Assembly: GCA_002239105.1 (NCBI GenBank)
Contig: MPNQ01000022.1
Span: 1 to 49,252 of the forward strand
Direction of reading: 5' to 3'
Origin: a marine group bacterium Sva0996 bin134
GTDB lineage: Bacteria; Actinomycetota; Acidimicrobiia; Acidimicrobiales; Bin134
DNA length: 49,252 nucleotides
The notes under the pieces are model-generated. The model was not told the origin of the DNA and did no database searches. It saw only the letters and a program-made list of their open reading frames with translations. Made by a program: the position numbers and the translations under genes. This document shows positions 40,301-47,349 of the stretch, one piece after another (the first letter of the stretch is position 1; each line of letters starts with the position of its first letter).

Positions 40301-40874
40301 CCGCGCTGTCGGGGAAGTGGCCTCGAGCACCGAGGTCGCCATCGACAATGTCCTTGTCGCGCAGACCGGCATAGACCTGGATGTCGGCAACCGGGCGCTG
40401 GTTGATGTTGATGCTCACGGTCTCGCTGTCCGTGGCGCCGTCGTCATCGGTGACCGTCAACCGGACCACGATCTCATACTTCTGAGGATCGCTGTCTTCC
40501 AGCTTGTCGACAAAGGCCTCCGAGGGCACTTCAAAGAAGGCAGTAGCCGTTGCAGTGTCGTCCCTCGCTGTGGTGTCGTCCTCCCCGATCTGAATCCAGT
40601 CGTACGGACCGGTCTCGACTTCCCACTCGTACGAGGCGACCGTACCGTCGACGTCGACAGTGCCTGCACCGCTGAGGGTGACACCAGCACCTGGGTTCGC
40701 TGTGGCATCATCGCCCGCATCAATGTAGGGCGCTTGGTTGCCCTGCGCCTGCGAGCTGGGCGCCGCCCAGATCAACACACTAGCCACCAACGCCAAGAGC
40801 GCGAGCAGAGCCATAACTTTCCGACGAGCAGCAGCACTCCCACCGCCGGACCAAACCGAGTGAAGCATCATCAT
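37353..40874 (-). CDS. Large secreted PKD/Ig-like protein with twin SLGGP units
   Basis: 1173 residues from ATG 40874 (neighbouring ATGs at 40871 and 40868). Signal peptide (VMALLALLALVASVLIWAAP, cleavage after SSQAQ). Then serial beta-sandwich domains: VTLSGAGTVDVDGTVASYEW, the shared block (DSAVIDGPGENGNRDNEWDI), others with FVRLNGSASSDPDVGDKITY. A segment rich in DxDxDG loops (SLSEVTLDRDLNGDGDKTD, LGLDLNNDGDAEDTVDLST) precedes the C-terminal units (about residue 880 on). Unit 1 has GLSLGGPQTYPFDSDEDG; unit 2 has NRSLGGARTYAYD and a 75-residue insertion before its last Cys pair. Many Asp-rich loops suggest calcium dependence. Function unknown; an adhesin-like surface role is inferred. Confidence 0.88.
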   Translation of the reverse strand: MMMLHSVWSGGGSAAARRKVMALLALLALVASVLIWAAPSSQAQGNQAPYIDAGDDATANPGAGVTLSGAGTVDVDGTVASYEWEVETGPYDWIQIGEDDTTARDDTATATAFFEVPSEAFVDKLEDSDPQKYEIVVRLTVTDDDGATDSETVSININQRPVADIQVYAGLRDKDIVDGDLGARGHFPDSAVIDGPGENGNRDNEWDIMEGAYLQLSGAGSTDENPRTGRPSAYQWTRVRPTAALVGYAPSQTAASANPSLTVSVDNEQTGADSNVEVINFGDLDGDGTENEAADTTASPPQIAETISVAKLPDVEPDAPQTVFYQLTVCDGAADGGAAVTGDITDAANCTNGRTGATLIRIVVHDTSATPEVSIGAGLTTASKSRGSAAPQSTVSQFTGVDNQFIVDAGSTVLLTAMVTDDDQPTGTLHNFRWSGATGIPATNTATVRVPADADDGDTIDGSVTVTDATRISVTTTFQLLVGENTAPTAGGVDANQGSINNPDPSSDSFGDAVIWVHSVTDGFQSQKNGSTVTLRGVGNDADGDSIITAWALREGPMHDAFNTAIGTWLDAAKGDAAAKGAADGAALGVIGAQLLDMQTPDEPLLELNGALTDTVSFDVPNLEEDAGTILLFSVIDSNGVASVQLVYIYISADDDPPDAKAGADDQVEPGAFVRLNGSASSDPDVGDKITYKWEYTGATMVPLPNDRSPLSADEIDELNGWILEKDPTAPGGFTYIVNAKGNLIDGVTTKEGTPQNAGGNLKSTTSTYPWFDAPDLTGFNDIKLTFRLHVKDMPGTDLDDDGATTTTDVSSLSEVTLDRDLNGDGDKTDTAVETVKEADLGLDLNNDGDAEDTVDLSTDAADEANVAAVDSDDVTITIVNRFFSGNVPGPDHCTGLSLGGPQTYPFDSDEDGVADTCSLNTTRRATVARQNALETLANLNPAEFRTAVLAVCDGAGFKQRNYGDDPADLDDDVCETERVTPPPVEVDPADAGVFYSGTITGPDYCTNRSLGGARTYAYDSPDDSDGVADVCSLSTTTREAIARQNGLNSFIVSFSGADELAGLKRLVELSDGITDGSVASGSDEETEYGTLYNTHVDSEVDGRTTALTATEQAAAETSIEGLEDVQSRANRYSNAVDAACRALGTQDFGDDASDLARDACAPRSGPTGTPLS

Positions 40875-40941
40875 GGACAACTTTCTATCAGACGGGCCTG
40901 GAATTCCAAAACCATATCAGGTGGCTGACACCCCGATGGGG

Positions 40942-40963
40942 TACGGGGCCGGGCGACCCCGTA
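40942..40963 (-). terminator. Hairpin after the 862-residue protein gene
   Basis: TACGGGG (40942-40948) pairs with CCCCGTA (40957-40963) around an 8-base loop; a smaller CCCCGATGGGG (40931-40941) adjoins. It lies 109 bases past the stop at 41072 and upstream of the next gene, so it may end one transcript or be part of the other's leader. No U tract. Confidence 0.35.
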
Positions 40964-41071
40964 TCAACCGTGCTGAGCTTGACCCTGGCCCAGCACAGAG
41001 CAATTTTGGCAGGTCTGAGAAGGAGTTTCAAACATAAGAGGCGCATCTCCTGAAAAGACCAACCAGGGCTG

Positions 41072-43660
41072 TCACTCGGGCAGGGCCTGTCCGGTGCCGT
41101 CGGACCCCGACTGGGCGGGCGTCGAAGTGGTGTCTGCGCAGACGTCGCCGTCCAAATCGTCGGCCTCGTCGCCGGGGAACACCTGATGGCCCAGCTCTCT
41201 ACAGGCCGCAGCCAGGGCGTTTCTGAACTGCGCTCCGCTGCCGAAGGTGTCGAGGGCACCTTGGCGGGCCACGGCCTCGCGGCGGGTATACGGCAGCACG
41301 CAGATGTCGGCCACGCCGTCACGAGGGGGAACGTCGAAGGGATAGGTGACGGCGCCGCCCAGGCTGTGGTTCAAGCAGAAGCCGGGGCCGGTGACTACCG
41401 GGCCGGAGAAGAAATCGGGGAAGGCCACCAGATTGACCGGAGGGGGCGGGGGCGACACCTGGCCGGTGGCGCAGGCGTCGGCGTCGAGGGCGGCCTGGGC
41501 GTCGCCGAAATCGTCGCCGGCGATCTCTGTGCAGGCGGCCCTCACCTCTCGGCCGAACTTGGTGGGATCGAGGTTGGCCAGCGTCTCCAGGGCGTTTTGG
41601 CGGGCCACGGCCTCGCGGCGGGTGTAGGGCAGCGAGCAGATGTCGGCTATGCCGTCGCGATCGGTGTCCAATGGATAGGTGACCGGGCCGCCCAGGCTGT
41701 GGTTCACGCAGAAGTTGGGGCCGGTGACCACGCCGGAGAAGTAGCGGCCCACCACGGTGATGGTCACCTCGTCTTCATCGGTGCGGCCCTCGCGGTCGGT
41801 GACGGTGAGGGTGAAGGTGAGCCGGGCGCTGGTGAGGTCGACCAGATTGGGCGCTCGGAAGCGGGGGCGGGCGGTGCGGCTGGCGGTGAGCACGCTGGGA
41901 TAGACGCCGGCGGTGGGCCAGAAGCGATTGAGGGCGGTCTGATCGGCGGCGCTGAGGGGGGTGACCCGGGCCGGCGGGGTGAAGGAGAGGCCGGTGAGCG
42001 CCCACGAGAAGGTGAACAGATCGCCGGGGTCGGGATCGGAGCTCTTGCTGCCGTCGAGCTCGACTTGATCGCGGGCCGACACCCGCTGATCGGGGCCGGC
42101 GTTGGCCACCGGATCTTCGTTTCGGCCCAAAACGGTGATGGTCACGGTGTCGGTGTCGAACACGCCCCAGGTGTCGGTGACGGTGAGCTGGAGGATGATC
42201 TCGAGCTGGCCGCCCCGCAGCTCGGGGACCTCGAAGGAGACGACGGCCTGGTCGGCGTTGATGAGGGTGACGTTGGGCTCTTCCACCGGTTCGCCGTCGT
42301 CGTCGATCTCTATCCACTCATAGGTGAGGGCGTCGCCGTCGTTGTCGAACCCGGCGCCGTTGACTCTCATGATGCCGGTTCCGTCGGAGCCTCCCTGCTT
42401 GCCGTCCTCGCTGACGAGGTTGTCGGGGGCCACCGCCGAGGGGGCCCGGTTGTCGGCCACCACGAAGGTGACGGTGGCGGTGCCGGTGCGGCGGGTGGAA
42501 TCGGTGACGGTCACGCTCACGGTGTGGGTGGTGCCGTCCGGGTCGGTGCTGGGGGCGGTGAAGGTGGCCTGGGAGGTGGTGCCGGCCCGGTTGGAGGTGC
42601 TGGGGGTTACGTTGCCCCTCCAGCTGTGGGTGAGGCCGCGGGCCTGGGTGCCGTCTTTGTCGTCGGCGGTGGCGGTCACGATCACGCTGTCGCCGGGGGC
42701 CACCACATAGCGGGGGTCTTCGTCTTCTTGGAAGGCGACCTGGGCGGGCTGGTTGTTGTCGCGCAGCGCTATCTCCACGGTGGGGGCGGCGGGCTGGTCG
42801 TGGACGGTGATTTTGACGGTGGCGAAATCGGTGGCGCCGTCGTCTTTGGTGACGGTGACGCGATAGTGGACGATGGCGTTGCGGTCGTTGTCCAAGTTGT
42901 CGGGCAGGTCGATGGTGATCGAGTCGCTGAAGACATCGCCGGAGTCGATGGTGAACTCGGGGAAGTTGGGGCGGGCGGTTACCTTCCGCCACTCGTAGGT
43001 GAGGTTCGATGAGCCGGCCCCGGTGCTGTTGGAGGCGTCGAGCACCAGGCGGGCCCCTTCTCGCACGTCCCACTCGTCGTCTTCGTTGCCGCCTCGGCCG
43101 GGACCGTCGATCACGGCGTTGATGGTGTACTTCTCGTCGTCTTCTATGCGGCCGTCGCCGTCGAGGTCGGTTGCATTGGGGTTGAGCAGGTTGGCCGACA
43201 CGCTGATTACGGCCCCAGGCCGCTGGCTGAGGGTGACCCGCACGATGTCGCGGTCGGTGGCGCCGTCGCGATCTCTGACTGTGAGTTGGAAGTCGATGTA
43301 GAACACACCGTTTCGGTTGACGAGGCTTACCGGGGGCACGTCGAACCTGGCTTCGCGTCCCCTAGGGGAGCCGGTGGGCCTGATCGTGATCCAGTCGTAC
43401 TGCTCGGTGAGGATGTCCCAGTCATAGGTGAGCTGGTTGGGGCTGCCGTCTAAGTCGAAGCTGGCGCTGCCGTTGAGCCGGCCTTCGCGGTCGACGCCGG
43501 GGATGACGGAGAAATCCCGGCCGGCTTCGGCCACGGGGGGCTGGTTGGACTGGGCCTGGGCTGCCGGCGCAATGGCCAAAAGGGTGATGAGGAGGGAGGC
43601 GGCCAACAGGGTGCTTAGGGCGCGCCTGGGGATGGAGGGGGCGAGTGATGCGGGCGGCAT
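41072..43660 (-). CDS. Secreted PKD/Ig-like protein with twin SLGGP units
   Basis: 862 residues. Signal peptide 1-37 (LSTLLAASLLITLLAIAPA, AQAQ). About five beta-sandwich domains: 40-145; a block near 150-235 with DLDGDGRIEDDEKYTI and VIDGPGRGGNEDDEWDVREG; 290-400; 405-512; 515-637. C-terminal unit 1 at about 639-735 (NHSLGGPVTYPLDTDRDGIA, DICSLPYTRREAVARQNALE) and unit 2 at about 750-842 (NHSLGGAVTYPFDVPPRDGV, ADICVLPYTRREAVARQGAL). Each unit has four cysteines in the same order as in the paralogues. First gene of the surface cluster. ATG 43660. Confidence 0.88.
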   Translation of the reverse strand: MPPASLAPSIPRRALSTLLAASLLITLLAIAPAAQAQSNQPPVAEAGRDFSVIPGVDREGRLNGSASFDLDGSPNQLTYDWDILTEQYDWITIRPTGSPRGREARFDVPPVSLVNRNGVFYIDFQLTVRDRDGATDRDIVRVTLSQRPGAVISVSANLLNPNATDLDGDGRIEDDEKYTINAVIDGPGRGGNEDDEWDVREGARLVLDASNSTGAGSSNLTYEWRKVTARPNFPEFTIDSGDVFSDSITIDLPDNLDNDRNAIVHYRVTVTKDDGATDFATVKITVHDQPAAPTVEIALRDNNQPAQVAFQEDEDPRYVVAPGDSVIVTATADDKDGTQARGLTHSWRGNVTPSTSNRAGTTSQATFTAPSTDPDGTTHTVSVTVTDSTRRTGTATVTFVVADNRAPSAVAPDNLVSEDGKQGGSDGTGIMRVNGAGFDNDGDALTYEWIEIDDDGEPVEEPNVTLINADQAVVSFEVPELRGGQLEIILQLTVTDTWGVFDTDTVTITVLGRNEDPVANAGPDQRVSARDQVELDGSKSSDPDPGDLFTFSWALTGLSFTPPARVTPLSAADQTALNRFWPTAGVYPSVLTASRTARPRFRAPNLVDLTSARLTFTLTVTDREGRTDEDEVTITVVGRYFSGVVTGPNFCVNHSLGGPVTYPLDTDRDGIADICSLPYTRREAVARQNALETLANLDPTKFGREVRAACTEIAGDDFGDAQAALDADACATGQVSPPPPPVNLVAFPDFFSGPVVTGPGFCLNHSLGGAVTYPFDVPPRDGVADICVLPYTRREAVARQGALDTFGSGAQFRNALAAACRELGHQVFPGDEADDLDGDVCADTTSTPAQSGSDGTGQALPE

Positions 43661-43797
43661 AGGGTAAGGATACCTATGCGCTGCCTTTCATATAGGCGCG
43701 GGAAGGGTTTTGGTTGCTATTGGGGGCGTGGGCTATCTGCGGCGCTCAGGCGGGGGCGGTGCGGACGATGGGGGCTTGTCCCATCGAAGTGGGGAGG

Positions 43798-43841
43798 CCG
43801 TCGGTGTAGGTGAGGGTGTTGTTGGGGGTGGCGGGGGTTCT
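43798..43841 (-). repeat. Orphaned copy of the lhr 3' end (left copy)
   Basis: These 44 bases are identical to 47375-47418. On the minus strand they read GPRTPATPNNTLTYTDG, the last residues of the Lhr helicase, here without the helicase. The match stops just beyond, towards higher coordinates. No gene is seen in 43661-43912 apart from this remnant. Confidence 0.85.
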
Positions 43842-43912
43842 TGGGCCCCTGCTACCACCACTGGTCGAAGTGGCGGAGTGATGTCTGCGTGGGGTGGGTG
43901 CTGCGGGGGAAG

Positions 43913-44263
43913 TTAGGCGACCTGGGAGAAGTTGAAGCTGTCTCTGGTGGTTTGGAGCAGCCACTCGTGCTCGTCGGCGGCGATCACTTCCAGCATGGTG
44001 CGTCCGCCGTAGGCCTCGGCTGGGCGGCGCACGACTTCAGCGGGCAGCCCGGGCAGGAGGCGGTAGCGGAGGATGTCGGCGAGTTCGACCAGCACACCGA
44101 GCTTCGCCAAATTTCTGGAGGAGATGCCGTCGAGCAGCCATTCGTCAATCAGTTGACGATTCACACCCATGAGAGCGGCGAGCTCGCTCCTCGACAGATC
44201 CAGAGTTTCCATGGCCCGGATGGCTTCCCTGTGAGTTGTGAAGACCTCGTCACGCCTAGACAT
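43913..44263 (-). CDS. Helix-turn-helix protein, probable antitoxin-like regulator
   Basis: 116 residues from ATG 44263 (MSRRDEVFTTHREAIRAMET). Residues about 20-60 form a helix-turn-helix (LDLSRSELAALMGVNRQLID, EWLLDGISSRNLAKLGVLVE). The C-terminal half (LPAEVVRRPAEAYGGRT, MLEVIAADEHEWLLQTTRDS) does not match a named domain I know. A broken copy of part of this half lies at 46307-46380. It follows the DUF3226 gene on the same strand. Longer frame to 44404 is not supported. Confidence 0.7.
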   Translation of the reverse strand: MSRRDEVFTTHREAIRAMETLDLSRSELAALMGVNRQLIDEWLLDGISSRNLAKLGVLVELADILRYRLLPGLPAEVVRRPAEAYGGRTMLEVIAADEHEWLLQTTRDSFNFSQVA

Positions 44264-44440
44264 GCCGCTGAGTTTATCTCTGGGGGCCTTTCGGGGCTCT
44301 CCCCTATTGGGATGGAGAGAGACAGCCCACCCACTTTGGTGGGGTTGCGGGGATATAGATGGGCATGGCGGTGAGACACCCCACTGTCCGGGCCCAAGAG
44401 CCACAACACCACGATCCGGCAGCGCTGGGCCTTCTCAGCG

Positions 44441-45052
44441 TCACTGGGTGAACAGCCTCCTCAGCCACTGGATCAGGTCATCAACTTGAGGCACGCTGGT
44501 GTCGAATTCACCTGCCTTGATTGCGGTGCCCATGGGAAGTGGTTCTGAACGGGCAGCAAGCCACGCATGCACCTGGGCCTTGATGATTGTCTTTGGCCGA
44601 CCCGGCTCGGGGATCGACTCAACATATCTGCGGGCTAGAGGCCAGACGGGGTCGTCTTGGGGAATCATTGATGCTACGAAGTCCTCCAGTTGACCCCTTT
44701 GTCTGTTGTCAGGCATCAGCCAAACTCCTATGCGTGGACTGGACTCGATAACAAGCCCCCTTGGGTCAAGACCAACCGGAGCGTCGATGTGCGCACGAAG
44801 CAGCCGGCCACGCACTGCTTGCCAGCGGGCGTCAAGGTCGTTGTTCGCATCGATTACGACTCCAACTACTGCCCTGCCAGAGACATTGATCTCGTTTCCA
44901 ATGCTCGCCAACAGAGGGTCTTTGCCTCCTTTGGGATCGATCTTGAAATCGATTGGGAAACCAATCTGGTCGCATAGCTTCCTGATGACATGCATCTCAT
45001 CAGTGCCTTCAACCAGCAAGACACGATCGGCGGCACCGCCGGGCAAGACCAC
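44441..45052 (-). CDS. DUF3226-type protein, TOPRIM-like nuclease candidate
   Basis: 203 residues. Seen: RVLLVEGTDEMHVIRKLCDQ (the VEG of TOPRIM-like folds), VVGVVIDANNDLDARWQAVR (acidic metal-site candidates), then IGVWLMPDNRQRGQLEDFVA and KAQVHAWLAARSEPLPMGTA. These segments fit DUF3226. It begins 7 bases after the stop of the ATPase gene, so the two are made together. The pairing of an OLD-type ATPase with a separate TOPRIM-like protein recalls PARIS (AriA/AriB), though that system uses DUF4435. Likely function: abortive defence nuclease activated by the ATPase (inferred). Confidence 0.75.
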   Translation of the reverse strand: MVLPGGAADRVLLVEGTDEMHVIRKLCDQIGFPIDFKIDPKGGKDPLLASIGNEINVSGRAVVGVVIDANNDLDARWQAVRGRLLRAHIDAPVGLDPRGLVIESSPRIGVWLMPDNRQRGQLEDFVASMIPQDDPVWPLARRYVESIPEPGRPKTIIKAQVHAWLAARSEPLPMGTAIKAGEFDTSVPQVDDLIQWLRRLFTQ

Positions 45053-45059
45053 GTGGGCT

Positions 45060-46190
45060 CTACCTGACCTCGGTGCCTTGAGCAGTTGCTACGTCGAGGT
45101 CTTCTTCGCCATAGTCCACAACGCTGACGCCGCAGTCGTCACGCTCCAAGCGGAAGAAGACTGCCTCAGAACTGTGGTGCTCGCGAGCAGCGGCAGCGAA
45201 TCCAGAAATGCAGTCCCAGCTATGTGTCGTCGCGATTACTTGAACATTGTTCGCCTCGGCGGTCTTCAAGACAAAACCCCAATACTCTTGCTGTAGCGAA
45301 TGGTGGATACCGTTTTCTGCCTCATCGATCAGCAAGAACCCGTTGCTCGCGCTGCCCAATGCAATCGCTGTGCTGAACAGGCGCGCTGCACCGTCACCGA
45401 GGCTCCGCAATGGAACTCGCTGTCCTGACTTGAGCCTCACTACAACGCGCCTGTCTGAGTGCCTGTTGGCCCCTGGCACAACAGCCAGGTCCTCGATTCC
45501 CAGATCTGACGCGAAGCGCAGAGCGCGAATCGCCAGCGGCTCATTGGACGTAAGGGTTATCTCGCCCCATAACTTGTCCAATTCCCAGTTGTCCAACAAT
45601 CCAGGCCCCAGGGAGCAATAGTTCAGAGAGTCCGGCCAGTCTTTGTCGTCAAACCTGCTTCGAGAAGACCACCTTGAGTTGCCCCCCCACATCTGCCTTT
45701 CAAGATCGAAGAGCATCGGGATGTGCCCCTCAAAATCATCAAACGAGACCTTCAAGTCAGGATGGCGCGTATTCGTATCCCTCCTAAGCCGACCACCCGG
45801 CTTCATTGTGCGAGGATCGCCAGGCACCAGTTCTAAGCGAAGCCCCGATTTACTTGACCCGCTGGGACCCACGGCCACCGTCGAGCCCAAAACAGGTGTT
45901 CTTCCGTGAAACAGCGCCTCAAAACTAACAATGTCAAACGGCTTGTCGTCCACACCTACATGCTCGGCGACCTCTTCGTTTCGCGTCAGCACCGCCAAGA
46001 GCGACGACACGTGCCCCCGTTCGGCAAATATGCGCACAGCATCCAATACCGTCGTCTTGCCCGTTCCATTGCGGCCAGCAATGAGCGTTACCCGACCAAG
46101 CCGGTCGATCTCCAGATTGTCCAGACCTCGAAAGCCGGAAATCGACAGCGACGGCAATCTCAGGGACTTGACAACTGCTTGTTCAGTCAT
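45060..46190 (-). CDS. AAA/ABC-type ATPase, OLD-like
   Basis: 376 residues with complete ATPase motifs: Walker A LIAGRNGTGKTTVLDAVRIF (about 37-56), signature-like LRSLGDGAARLFSTAIALG, Walker B GFLLIDEAENGIHHSLQQ, and ATTHSWDC (His switch). The layout is of the AAA_15/AAA_21 OLD type, with no TOPRIM domain in the same chain; the nuclease role is supplied by the DUF3226 protein encoded 7 bases downstream. Such ATPases sense phage or DNA ends and control the nuclease. The region has lower GC than the genes around, supporting transfer. Confidence 0.85.
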   Translation of the reverse strand: MTEQAVVKSLRLPSLSISGFRGLDNLEIDRLGRVTLIAGRNGTGKTTVLDAVRIFAERGHVSSLLAVLTRNEEVAEHVGVDDKPFDIVSFEALFHGRTPVLGSTVAVGPSGSSKSGLRLELVPGDPRTMKPGGRLRRDTNTRHPDLKVSFDDFEGHIPMLFDLERQMWGGNSRWSSRSRFDDKDWPDSLNYCSLGPGLLDNWELDKLWGEITLTSNEPLAIRALRFASDLGIEDLAVVPGANRHSDRRVVVRLKSGQRVPLRSLGDGAARLFSTAIALGSASNGFLLIDEAENGIHHSLQQEYWGFVLKTAEANNVQVIATTHSWDCISGFAAAAREHHSSEAVFFRLERDDCGVSVVDYGEEDLDVATAQGTEVR

Positions 46191-46306
46191 AGGGCTTCAC
46201 CAATCCCAGTATCGCATTGCCAACTACAAGATGCGATGCAAACGACCGCCACAGCTCTCCGCGTATCCCTAAGCGACGCCACCCGCCGTCGTTGGCGATG
46301 AGGTCG

Positions 46307-46380
46307 ATCATGGGTGCGCTCGCCGTAGGCCTCGACTGTGCGGCATATGACTTCAGCGGAAGGTGGACCGGGGAGGCCGT
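46307..46380 (-). pseudogene. Relic of a second copy of the HTH gene's C-terminal half
   Basis: On the minus strand this reads DGLPGPPSAEVICRTVEAYG, ERTHD, against LLPGLPAEVVRRPAEAYGGRT in the intact protein at 43913-44263. The DNA match covers roughly 60 bases (43993-44058). It begins right after the stop of the 224-residue gene and is followed by unrelated sequence leading to the ATPase start, so the ATPase-DUF3226 pair lies between relic and intact copy. Confidence 0.65.
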
Positions 46381-46387
46381 CGTTGAA

Positions 46388-47062
46388 CTATTCGGACTCG
46401 CCTGCCTTGGCTAGAGCTTCTCGGGCCACTTGGGGGTTGCGGCGGACAGCGGCGCTCAGCTGAAGCTCGAACCACCGCTGACGATGTTCTTCGATGGCTG
46501 CCTTCCATCTGTCCTTTGGGTCTGCGAGTTCCTCAACGATCATGGACTCGATGAGGTCCTCCAAGGTAGGGCGGAATCGCTTGCCTCCGGTGGGCCAATG
46601 AAAATCCGGTAGGCGGCGCTCCACTCCCATGGCATCGGCAAGTTGATTTACAGGGCTATCTGTACCATGGATGTGGACATGAGCCGCCGGGTATGGCAAG
46701 CCGTTTCTCGCATATACGGGATTGCGGTTGTAGTCGTACCGGACGATCGGGTTCTGTAGGTCTGCGGTCAGGTGAAGCTCGACACGGCTGCTGGTGGTTG
46801 CGATGTGGACGTTTTCAGGGTCCAATTCCAGACGGTGGAGAATCACCAAGAAGCACTTGGGGTCAGCTTGGCTGATCGTGACTGGGATGGGCTCTGTCGC
46901 GTGGGGTGCCTGCTTGTTGATTTTATAGCCGACCCAACCCTGTCTTCCACCGGGATGCAGTACAGGAGTGATTGGGATACCGCTTGTTATCGTTCGATTC
47001 AGCAGGTCTTGAATTTGGTCGGCAAAATCTCGGGCCAGCCGAGCAAGATCAGCAGTTCTCAA
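46388..47062 (-). CDS. Orphan protein, possible partner of the HTH regulator
   Basis: 224 residues. Notable: YDYNRNPVYARNGLPYPAAH, VHIHGTDSPVNQLADAMG, LPDFHWPTGGKRFRPTLEDL, IESMIVEELADPKDRW. The HIH and the W/FRP-LEDL pattern occur in actinobacterial orphans that accompany small helix-turn-helix genes, as I recall; no function is known. TTG 47062 overlaps the preceding small gene by 14 bases. The relic of an HTH gene directly downstream fits such a pairing. Confidence 0.65.
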   Translation of the reverse strand: MRTADLARLARDFADQIQDLLNRTITSGIPITPVLHPGGRQGWVGYKINKQAPHATEPIPVTISQADPKCFLVILHRLELDPENVHIATTSSRVELHLTADLQNPIVRYDYNRNPVYARNGLPYPAAHVHIHGTDSPVNQLADAMGVERRLPDFHWPTGGKRFRPTLEDLIESMIVEELADPKDRWKAAIEEHRQRWFELQLSAAVRRNPQVAREALAKAGESE

Positions 47063-47258
47063 TTTCCGGAGCGATCATGAACCAGGTGAGCCGAGCCTTG
47101 TGTGACGGAAAATCGTCATCTCTAGCGCAGGCCTCCAGTTCTTTGAAGGTCATCTGCAACTCCGCGAGTGCCAGATCAGTCCCTTGCCGCAGGTCTTCTT
47201 CAGTTACAAAAACGACCGCCTCGTCCTCAGGCACGACTAGATCAATTGGAGTGCTCAT
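47049..47258 (-). CDS. Small acidic protein of unknown function
   Basis: 69 residues: VPEDEAVVFVTEEDLRQGTD, LALAELQMTFKELEACARDD and DFPSHKARLTWFMIAPEIEN. No family recognised. It starts the two-gene unit with the 224-residue protein (14-base overlap), lying 92 bases beyond the lhr stop. It could be an antitoxin-type partner on the basis of size and coupling only. Confidence 0.6.
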   Translation of the reverse strand: MSTPIDLVVPEDEAVVFVTEEDLRQGTDLALAELQMTFKELEACARDDDFPSHKARLTWFMIAPEIENC

Positions 47259-47349
47259 CTAACTTTCTCCATCTTCGGGACATCTCAAGCATATCGGCCA
47301 TTCTAAAGATGGGTGGTGACAGATTCTCAGTCGACCTGTTGGTGTGGTT

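Noticed and set aside
41186..43012. 608-codon plus-strand frame rich in Gly and Ala
   Set aside because: Antisense to the 862-residue secreted protein; no ribosome binding site or motif.
43710..43916. Gly-rich small plus-strand frame
   Set aside because: Low-complexity translation of the region holding the orphaned lhr end; no start signal.
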